DNA of 5,091 nt from Chloroflexota bacterium (GTDB lineage: Bacteria > Chloroflexota > Dormibacteria > Dormibacterales > Dormibacteraceae), in the NCBI GenBank assembly GCA_005880525.1, contig VBFW01000022.1:1-5091 (forward strand). Direction: 5' to 3'. A model generated the notes under the pieces. It was not told where the DNA came from. It worked only from the letters and a program-made list of their open reading frames with translations, and searched no databases. Positions 1 through 5,091 of this stretch are shown here, one piece after another (the first letter of the stretch is position 1; each line of letters starts with the position of its first letter). Both the position numbers and the translations under genes were made by a program.

Positions 1-2
1 CT

Positions 3-1184
3 CTAGTCGGGACCTCTTGCCGCAGCAAATCTCTCGTGTGGCGGGACGACCAGAACGCGGCCATCGTCCGCTCGAGCAATCTGCCAGCGGCCCTCGTGAA
101 CCCTCATGTGGTGCCAGTAGCACAGGAGCACGAGGTTGCCAAGAACGGTCTCACCCTGATGGATCCAGTGCAGCAGGTGGTGACCCTCGGTGTAGGTGGC
201 AGCGCGGTCGCATCCTGGCCACACGCAGTGCCGGTCCCTGGCGACGAGCGCCTTTCGCGTCGGGCCCGAGATGACGCGCCTCGCGCGGCCGACGTCGATG
301 ACGGTCGAGTCAGAGCCGAGAAGGATTCTGGTCACCGCGCAATCGCACGCGATGCGCTCCACCATCCTGCTCGAGATCGGCAGTGAGAACTCCATCTCCG
401 CCGCCGGCGCGCCTGCGAGACCGAGCAACGTCTCGAGCGTGGTCGTGACCTGTAGGTGGGGCTTCTGGTTGGACTGCATGGGCAAGGCTCCACTGTCGAG
501 CGTCTTCACCGCTACCTCGACCAGCGCATCCGCCATTCGGCGCTCGCGTTCTCGGTCGTCGTCGGCGCTGTGCTTGCGCGCCAGCGGCTCGAGTGCCGTG
601 CGAAGAGCGGCGGCTCCAGCGGAGTCGAGCCACGCGGAGATGTGAACCATGCCCTGCTTCCCGCTGGACATCTTCAGCTTGCGGTTCTCGATGCCGTCGA
701 GCTCTTCGTCGGCGTACCCCTCGGGATCCTGAGCGTGGCGGTAGTGCATGCAGTAGTTGTTGAAGCGAGTGAGGCTGTCCTCGATGCGAGCGCGCTCCAG
801 CAGCCTTTGCTCATCGAATCCCTTCGAGGTCTTCGATTCGCGCAGCGCCTCGGCGGTTCTGGCGATGACCACAAGATGGGCGAAGCCGATGTCACCGGCG
901 ATCAGCGCGTCCATGCTTTCGTCAATCGCCGCCGCCTGCGCGCCGACGCACATCCGGTCGGCGACATCGCCGGCCGTCATTCTGCAATCCCGGCGTACCC
1001 ACTCGATGGGGCTCGCGTATCCCTGCCCGATCCAGTCATCAGAGGCAGCCACGAGCGCGACCTTCATAGAAAAGGAGAGAGCCTGCAAATCCTCTGCGTG
1101 GGCTTGCCGCGAAAGACCTTCAACGACCTCCTGCGCGGTCTGGTCCTGCGCTGAGCTGAACCACTCGGACGGCGCGGCGATCAT
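3..1184 (-). CDS. DUF222 protein with C-terminal HNH endonuclease domain
   Basis: Complete gene of 393 residues when started at the ATG at 1184, ending in TAG at 5-3. Residues of about 20-290 form the mostly helical, charged region typical of DUF222. The C-terminus is an HNH (beta-beta-alpha metal) nuclease fold: Cys320 and Cys325 in a CVWPGC knuckle, His335-His336 in GHHLLHW, Asn350 in GNLVLLC, Cys355, His358-His359 and His363 in HHMRVHEG. The Cys pairs probably bind a structural zinc and the His/Asn residues the catalytic metal. This matches the DUF222-HNH (13E12-type) family, abundant in actinobacteria, where members occur in REP13E12 repeats; their biological role is not established. No signal peptide or membrane segment is seen. 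An in-frame TTG at 1190 would add two residues, but the ATG fits the promoter spacing exactly. No Shine-Dalgarno precedes either start. All nuclease motif residues are present, so it looks active. It lies just downstream of the mannosidase but has its own promoter. Confidence 0.93.
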   Translation of the reverse strand: MIAAPSEWFSSAQDQTAQEVVEGLSRQAHAEDLQALSFSMKVALVAASDDWIGQGYASPIEWVRRDCRMTAGDVADRMCVGAQAAAIDESMDALIAGDIGFAHLVVIARTAEALRESKTSKGFDEQRLLERARIEDSLTRFNNYCMHYRHAQDPEGYADEELDGIENRKLKMSSGKQGMVHISAWLDSAGAAALRTALEPLARKHSADDDRERERRMADALVEVAVKTLDSGALPMQSNQKPHLQVTTTLETLLGLAGAPAAEMEFSLPISSRMVERIACDCAVTRILLGSDSTVIDVGRARRVISGPTRKALVARDRHCVWPGCDRAATYTEGHHLLHWIHQGETVLGNLVLLCYWHHMRVHEGRWQIARADDGRVLVVPPHERFAAARGPD

Positions 1185-1190
1185 GAACAA

Positions 1191-1219
1191 AGGCTACCAA
1201 ACAGATGTTCGTGAGTCAA
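1191..1219 (-). promoter_or_regulatory. Predicted sigma70-type promoter for a leaderless HNH mRNA
   Basis: Read on the minus strand, a -35 box TTGACT (1219-1214) is followed by 17 bp and a -10 box TAGCCT (1196-1191), which fits TAnnnT. Exactly 6 bp (TTGTTC) then separate the -10 box from the ATG at 1184, so transcription would begin at or next to the A of the start codon. This is the known geometry of leaderless genes in actinobacteria and related phyla, and it agrees with the lack of a ribosome binding site. The -35 box begins only 7 bp beyond the mannosidase TAA stop. The pocket is visibly more AT-rich than the flanking genes. The boxes and spacing are seen directly; the transcription start is inferred. 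Confidence 0.72.
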
Positions 1220-1225
1220 GCAAAT

Positions 1226-3805
1226 TTACGCCTCGAGCTTCAGCGTCACCACCTGAAAAGGCCGTAAATGCAGCTCGAGCGAGGTCTCCTCGCGCTCCCT
1301 CTCAAGCAGGTCGCACAGCGTCACCCGGCGCGCCGGCAGGGTCGTAGCGATCCGCGCCCGGCACGGCCGTCCCCAAGCCTCATAGAGACGCACGATCACC
1401 GCGTCCGAATCCTCGGCGCGCTTGATCGCCGCTACCAGAACTTGCGGCGTATCGATCTCGATGAGCGAACGCGACGTCCCCACCGGCAGGCTTGCAGGTA
1501 CGACGCGAAGCGGCGTGTTCAGGTCTTCCGCCGCCTGGATGACGGCCGCTTCGCGCCAATCGCCGAGATGGGGCATGAGTGCGTAGGTGAAACGGTGGGA
1601 ACCCTGGTCGGCTTTCGGGTCGGGGTGAGTGGGCGCCCGCAGCAAAGACAGCCGAATAACGCCCCCGTGGATATCGTGTCCGTGTTTGCAGTCGTTCAGT
1701 AGAGCTACGCCATAGTCGCCGTCGCCCAGATCGGCCCAGCGCTGCGCGCAAACCTCGAACATCGCCCGAGCTTGCGGCGTGTCCATGTGTGTTGGCCTGC
1801 GCACATGCCCGAACTGCACCTCGTAAGTCGCCTCGTCGGCCGATATAGCCACGGGAAACGCCACTTTCAGAATCTTGTGGCGCTCGTGCCAGTCGACGTC
1901 TGTCGCGAAGTGCAGAACGCGTCCTTCGAGTGAGATCTCCTGTCTCACCGTCGAGGCTCCGAACCTGCGGCCGACGATGACGAAAGCCTCGCGGTGCTCG
2001 ACGTCGACGTCCCACGCGTCCCAGCGGCGCGGGTTGTCATCGTGAAGCTCGAGCACGTTGCCCGGCCCGCTCAGCACCTCGCGGCTGGCTTCCTTGTCCC
2101 AGATCGAGGCGATGACGCCATCGTCGTCGAGCTCGACCCGAAGGAATTCGTTCTCCATGGCTCCATCAGAGTCGGGCGGCCTGTCGCGAACGATTGCATA
2201 GCCGTAAGCGGGCGCGCCCGCCCGCGGGTGAGAGGTCGAGTTGAAGACCGCGAAGCTGCCGCCATCGCCGACCAGGGAATCCTGTGCATGCGCGATTAGT
2301 CGCTCGGCTTGGACAACCGCCTGCCACATGTCATGAACGTTTTGCTCGTACACCCAGTCGATGCTGGATCCCGGAAGGATGTCGTGGAACTGGTTCAGGA
2401 GCACCGTCTTCCAAATCGACCCCAGTTCGTCCCGCGGGTACTGGCCCGAAGCCACCGACCACATCTCAGCATCGCGGAGCACTGTCTGCGCCCACCGGTT
2501 CCACCACTTCGTTCGCGCCTGCGACGTGTACGTGCCGCGGTGCAGCTCGAAGTACAGCTCGCCGCGAACGGTCGCGAGGTCGTGGGCATCGGCCGAGGCG
2601 CGGTCGAAGAAGTCGATGGCCTTGCCGATCGGCACGCCGAGCGAATGCGCCGACTCGATCATCTCGGCGGTCGCCCCGCCACCGCCGTCGCCGTACCCGA
2701 ACAGGTACAGGGACCGGTTGGAGCTCGCGGCGTCCTTGAAGTTGCGGGCGCTGAACTCGACCTGGTCGGCGCTGAAGTCGCCGTTGTAAGTGTCGGCCGG
2801 CGGAAAGTGCGTGAACACGCGCGTGCCATCGATCCCTTCCCACCAGAACGTGTGGTGCTCAGGCTTGTTGGTGTCGTTCCAGGACAGCTTCTGGGTCAGG
2901 AAGTAGTCGCACCCCGATTCCTTGATGAGCTGCGGGAGGTTGCCGGGATACCCGAAGACGTCAGGCAGCCACAGGATGCGCGTCTCGTAGCCGAACTCCT
3001 GCATGAAGTAGCGCTTGCCGTGCAGCAGCTGGCGCACCAGCGCCTCGCCGGACGGCAGGTTGCAGTCGGCCTCCACCCACATCGCGCCGACCGGCTCCCA
3101 CTGGCCCGCCGCCGCCTTCTCCTTGATCCGCCGGTACAGGTCCGGATACGACTTCTTGACCCACTCGTACTGCGCGGGCTGCGAGCACGCGAACACGAAG
3201 TCCGGGTACTGATCCATGAGCTCGACCTGCGTCGACCAGCTGCGCGCGCACTTGCGCCGCACCTCGCGAAGCGGCCACAGCCAAGCCGTGTCGATGTGCG
3301 CGTGCCCGACGGCGCTGATGGCGTGACCTTCGAGGTCGACGCGCGCCTCGCTGGAGGCGGGCGGCCGCCATGGCACCAGCTCGAGCTGGTTCAGGACAAA
3401 CATCGGATCCGGCGACTCGCGGAGCTCGATCATCGACACCGCCGGCTCCACGCCGGCCAGCGTGGGCAGTGGGTTGGCAGCGGCCTCGAGATAGAAGTCG
3501 ACCTCCGAACCGTCGACAGGCAGAAGGTTGTGGTTCGGGTCGACGCCGCGCCACGGCTTGCCGTCCTGCCAGGCGAGCGCCTCGCACGAGAAGCCTGTGG
3601 GCAGGTGCCAGCCGAGGTCGACAGCAACCGCGGCACGCCTTCCGCCCCAGTTGTCCGGCACTCGCCCGCGGACATGGAACCAGGTGGTGCTCCACGCCGG
3701 TCCCCACGGGTCACCGACACGAAACGGTTTGAACTCGCCCTTGACGGCTTCGGCGTACGGGATCGGCTCGCCGCGCACGAGCAACGCGGACAGCTCCAGC
3801 TCCAT
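1226..3805 (-). CDS. GH38 alpha-mannosidase, cytosolic MAN2C1-like, compact form
   Basis: Complete gene of 859 residues from the ATG at 3805 to TAA at 1228-1226. GH38 enzymes are retaining zinc-dependent exo-alpha-mannosidases that release mannose from glycans and mannosides. Order along the protein: N-terminal beta domain (residues 1-130), catalytic alpha/beta domain from about 160, helical segment, then C-terminal beta-sandwich domains. Active-site residues are present: His170 and Asp172 (zinc ligands, in GHAHIDTAWLWPLRE), Asp282 (nucleophile, in WLPDVFGYPG) and His474 (zinc ligand, in NQFHDILPGSS). Family blocks QKLSWNDTNK, HTFWWEGIDGTRVFTHFPP, YGDGGGG, GELYFELHRGTYTSQ and DVDWHERHK are also clear. 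No signal peptide or membrane segment is visible, so it is probably cytoplasmic. Relatives of this class are, from memory, near 1000-1050 residues, so this one is short, although its motifs are complete. An in-frame TTG at 3826 would add seven residues and overlap the GNAT start by one base. No Shine-Dalgarno or clear promoter precedes either start. The natural substrate is unknown. Confidence 0.95.
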   Translation of the reverse strand: MELELSALLVRGEPIPYAEAVKGEFKPFRVGDPWGPAWSTTWFHVRGRVPDNWGGRRAAVAVDLGWHLPTGFSCEALAWQDGKPWRGVDPNHNLLPVDGSEVDFYLEAAANPLPTLAGVEPAVSMIELRESPDPMFVLNQLELVPWRPPASSEARVDLEGHAISAVGHAHIDTAWLWPLREVRRKCARSWSTQVELMDQYPDFVFACSQPAQYEWVKKSYPDLYRRIKEKAAAGQWEPVGAMWVEADCNLPSGEALVRQLLHGKRYFMQEFGYETRILWLPDVFGYPGNLPQLIKESGCDYFLTQKLSWNDTNKPEHHTFWWEGIDGTRVFTHFPPADTYNGDFSADQVEFSARNFKDAASSNRSLYLFGYGDGGGGATAEMIESAHSLGVPIGKAIDFFDRASADAHDLATVRGELYFELHRGTYTSQARTKWWNRWAQTVLRDAEMWSVASGQYPRDELGSIWKTVLLNQFHDILPGSSIDWVYEQNVHDMWQAVVQAERLIAHAQDSLVGDGGSFAVFNSTSHPRAGAPAYGYAIVRDRPPDSDGAMENEFLRVELDDDGVIASIWDKEASREVLSGPGNVLELHDDNPRRWDAWDVDVEHREAFVIVGRRFGASTVRQEISLEGRVLHFATDVDWHERHKILKVAFPVAISADEATYEVQFGHVRRPTHMDTPQARAMFEVCAQRWADLGDGDYGVALLNDCKHGHDIHGGVIRLSLLRAPTHPDPKADQGSHRFTYALMPHLGDWREAAVIQAAEDLNTPLRVVPASLPVGTSRSLIEIDTPQVLVAAIKRAEDSDAVIVRLYEAWGRPCRARIATTLPARRVTLCDLLEREREETSLELHLRPFQVVTLKLEA

Positions 3806-3813
3806 CGGGCGCT

Positions 3814-3819
3814 TAGTCT
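3814..3819 (+). promoter_or_regulatory. Possible -10 box for a leaderless GNAT mRNA
   Basis: TAGTCT fits TAnnnT and lies exactly 6 bp (GTGGCA) before the ATG at 3826. This is the same spacing, and nearly the same hexamer, as the HNH gene promoter (TAGCCT). No Shine-Dalgarno is seen upstream of the GNAT start, which suits a leaderless transcript. No good -35 box is visible at 16-19 bp: the positions around 3789-3798 read as part of the mannosidase coding sequence and do not resemble TTGACA. The call rests on the -10 box and its spacing alone. If the alternative GTG at 3820 were the start, the box would directly abut it. Confidence 0.5.
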
Positions 3820-3825
3820 GTGGCA

Positions 3826-4251
3826 ATGCGCATCGAGGCTGCGACCGAGGCGACGCAGGAGCTTCTCGAGGCGTTGACCGCCCTGCTGCCGCAGCTCAAC
3901 CCGAAGCTCAAACCGCTGACGATGGAGCGCCTGTCCAACGTCATCAGCGATCCAGCCACAACTCTCCTGGTCGTGAGTGATGGCGTGGGCATTGTCGGCG
4001 CGGCGGCCGTGCTCGTCTACGCGACTCCCGCATTCGTCAAGGCACGCATCGAAGACGTCGTCGTCGACGAGCATTCGCGCGGCCAGGGCGTGGGCGAGGC
4101 GCTGGTCCGTCGCTGCATAGAGGTCGCGCGCGAGCGCGGCGCCGAGATCGTCGAGCTGCAGTCAGCGCGGTGGCGCGAGGTGGCGAACCGCCTGTACCCG
4201 CGGATGGGCTTCCAGCTGCGCGAGTCGAACCTCTACCGGCTAGAGCTCTAG
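3826..4251 (+). CDS. GNAT-family N-acetyltransferase
   Basis: Complete single-domain gene of 141 residues, a usual size for a small Gcn5-related N-acetyltransferase. These enzymes move an acetyl group from acetyl-CoA to an amine on a small molecule or protein. The acetyl-CoA pyrophosphate-binding motif A is clear: strand ARIEDVVVDE (residues 73-82) followed by RGQGVG (85-90), fitting R/Q-x-x-G-x-G/A, then helix EALVRRCIEVARERG. The C-terminal block NRLYPRMGFQ with a closing NLYRLEL strand is the usual motif B region. The N-terminal 50 residues supply the expected helices and the LLVVSDG strand. No membrane segment or signal is present. An upstream GTG at 3820 would add two residues; the ATG is preferred because the -10-like box sits 6 bp before it. 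The gene diverges from the mannosidase across 20 bp and converges on pepF with a 4-bp overlap. The substrate cannot be predicted from sequence or context. Confidence 0.92.
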   Translation: MRIEAATEATQELLEALTALLPQLNPKLKPLTMERLSNVISDPATTLLVVSDGVGIVGAAAVLVYATPAFVKARIEDVVVDEHSRGQGVGEALVRRCIEVARERGAEIVELQSARWREVANRLYPRMGFQLRESNLYRLEL

Positions 4252-4253
4252 CC
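4238..4253. repeat. 16-bp perfect palindrome over two convergent stop codons
   Basis: GGCTAGAGCTCTAGCC equals its own reverse complement. It contains the GNAT stop codon (TAG, 4249-4251) and the pepF stop codon (TAG on the minus strand, 4250-4248). In either transcript it could fold into a 6-bp stem with an AGCT loop, so it may act as a weak bidirectional terminator or transcript-end stabiliser. No run of T follows on either strand, so it is not a standard intrinsic terminator. A protein-binding site is another possibility. The palindrome is certain; any function is inferred. Confidence 0.5.
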
Positions 4254-5091
4254 CTCTGGCAGCAGCTTCTCGAGCCGGCCCACGTAGTCGGCCATCGTCG
4301 CGAAGGCCGCCTGCACCGGCTCGGGCGATGACATATCGACGCCCGCCATGCGCAGGCCCTCGAGCGGGTACATCGAGCCCGCGCTCCTGAGGAAGGCGAT
4401 GTACGACTCGGCAGCGCCTGGCGCCCGAGCCGCGACGCGCTCGGCGAGGTGATGCGCGCCCGCGATGCCTGTCGCGTACTGGTACACGTAGAAGTTGCTG
4501 TAGAGGTGGGTATGAAACTGCGCCCACGTCGAGCCCGCGCGATCGCGGTCGGCGCCGCTGACGTCGACCTCCTTGCCGTAGACCTCGCCCATGAGGTCGG
4601 CCATCAGTCCGTTGAGGTAGCTCGCGGTGATCGCGCCGCCTCGCTCGACACGTTCGTGGATCTCCAGCTCCAGCCGGGCGAGCGTCGGCATGATGAAGAA
4701 ATAGCGATAGAAGTTGGACATCGCTTCTTCGATGACCGCGATCTGGAAGTTCGGATCGTGGTTCGTTTCGAGCAGGTGGCGCCGCGTCAGCCCCTGGTGC
4801 ATGTTCGACGCGACCTCAGCCTGGAAGAGCCCGTAGTTGGAATAGACGAAGGGCTGCGTGCGCCGGCCGTAGAACGAGTGCATCGAGTGGCCGAGCTCGT
4901 GAGCCAGCGTGCTCATCGAGTAGATGTCGTTGTTGTAGCTCATGAAGATGAAAGGCGGCGTGTCGGGTGAGCCGGTGGAGAACGCGCCCATGCGCTTGCC
5001 TTTGTTCGGATAGATGTCGACCCACCGGTCCTCGAGCGCTCCGCGGCGCAGCACCTTCACGTATTCATCGCCCAGCGGGCTGACGCCCTCG
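4248..5091 (-). CDS. pepF: Oligoendopeptidase F, M3 family, C-terminal part
   Basis: The gene runs off the right edge. The visible 280 residues are the C-terminal part of an M3B metallopeptidase, typically about 600 residues long, that cleaves oligopeptides in the cytoplasm. The frame is open from the edge (the first visible residues read EGVSPLGDEYVKVLRRG), so the GTG at 5060 is internal and not a start. The zinc site is intact: HELGH (codons at 4901-4887, in TLAHELGHSMHSFY), with the third ligand Glu in FQAEVASNMHQ, 28 residues after the first His. The C-terminal substrate/transition-state block HLYSNFYVYQYATGIAG is also present, matching the family's Tyr-rich YVYQYATG motif. Other family blocks are WVDIYPNKGKRMGAFSTG and FIFMSYNNDIYSM. 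The stop TAG at 4250-4248 overlaps the GNAT stop by four bases. Assignment to M3/PepF is firm; the exact subgroup and substrate length preference are not determined. Confidence 0.94.
   Translation of the reverse strand, partial: EGVSPLGDEYVKVLRRGALEDRWVDIYPNKGKRMGAFSTGSPDTPPFIFMSYNNDIYSMSTLAHELGHSMHSFYGRRTQPFVYSNYGLFQAEVASNMHQGLTRRHLLETNHDPNFQIAVIEEAMSNFYRYFFIMPTLARLELEIHERVERGGAITASYLNGLMADLMGEVYGKEVDVSGADRDRAGSTWAQFHTHLYSNFYVYQYATGIAGAHHLAERVAARAPGAAESYIAFLRSAGSMYPLEGLRMAGVDMSSPEPVQAAFATMADYVGRLEKLLPEG

Noticed and set aside
456..1154. Open frame of 232 codons on the plus strand opposite the HNH gene
   Set aside because: It mirrors the codon pattern of the HNH gene on the other strand and has no recognisable domain or start signal.
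1188..1190. TTG start for the HNH gene
   Set aside because: The ATG two codons later fits the 6-bp spacing from the -10 box; TTG would gain only two residues and has no ribosome binding site.
2208..2221. 14-bp palindrome GCGGGCGCGCCCGC
   Set aside because: It is made only of G and C inside the mannosidase coding sequence (around the HPRAGAPAYG segment), where such palindromes arise easily; no regulatory context.
2309..3877. Open frame of 522 codons on the plus strand opposite the mannosidase
   Set aside because: It is antisense to a gene with clear family motifs, is rich in Arg, Val and Ala as expected of a GC-rich shadow frame, and shows no recognisable domain.
4449..4970. Open frame of 173 codons on the plus strand opposite pepF
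   Set aside because: It is antisense to conserved M3 peptidase motifs, including HELGH, and its composition is that of a shadow frame.
5058..5060. GTG as the start of the peptidase gene
   Set aside because: The frame stays open to the window edge and the upstream residues (PLGDEY) match the M3 family, so the gene is cut by the window, not started here.
1..5091. A defence system, biosynthetic cluster, CRISPR array, tRNA, riboswitch or insertion sequence
   Set aside because: No repeats with spacers, no cloverleaf, no transposase or terminal repeats, and no gene partnership pattern was seen; the four genes belong to unrelated, known families.

Overview
This is a densely packed, GC-rich window of about 5.1 kb. 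It holds four protein-coding genes and almost no free intergenic DNA. No RNA gene, insertion sequence, CRISPR array, integron or phage module was seen. The DUF222/HNH protein, a cytosolic-type GH38 alpha-mannosidase and leaderless-type promoters together suggest a high-GC actinobacterium or a related Terrabacteria lineage such as Dormibacterota or Chloroflexota. That placement is inference; no marker gene is present to fix it.

Layout from left to right: (1) 3-1184, minus strand, a complete DUF222 protein with a C-terminal HNH nuclease domain. (2) 1185-1225, a short gap with a well-formed promoter (TTGACT, 17 bp, TAGCCT) set exactly 6 bp from the HNH gene's ATG, which predicts a leaderless mRNA. 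(3) 1226-3805, minus strand, a complete but unusually short GH38 alpha-mannosidase with its zinc and nucleophile residues intact. (4) 3806-3825, a 20-bp divergent gap with a -10-like box TAGTCT, again exactly 6 bp from an ATG. (5) 3826-4251, plus strand, a small GNAT acetyltransferase. (6) From 4248 to the right edge, minus strand, the C-terminal 280 residues of an M3-family oligoendopeptidase F. Its stop codon overlaps the GNAT stop codon inside a 16-bp perfect palindrome.

Nothing shows that the genes form one pathway. The mannosidase and HNH genes run the same way, but the HNH gene has its own promoter. GNAT diverges from the mannosidase and converges on pepF. The mannosidase and the peptidase are both plausible catabolic enzymes (trimming of mannosides, breakdown of oligopeptides); the acetyltransferase substrate cannot be read from sequence.

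The observations most worth a second look are the repeated leaderless-promoter geometry, the compacted mannosidase (apparently shortened in four places around an intact active site), and the palindrome at the convergent stop codons. All three CTAG tetranucleotides in the window fall on or beside stop codons. I did not find a convincing new multi-gene system.
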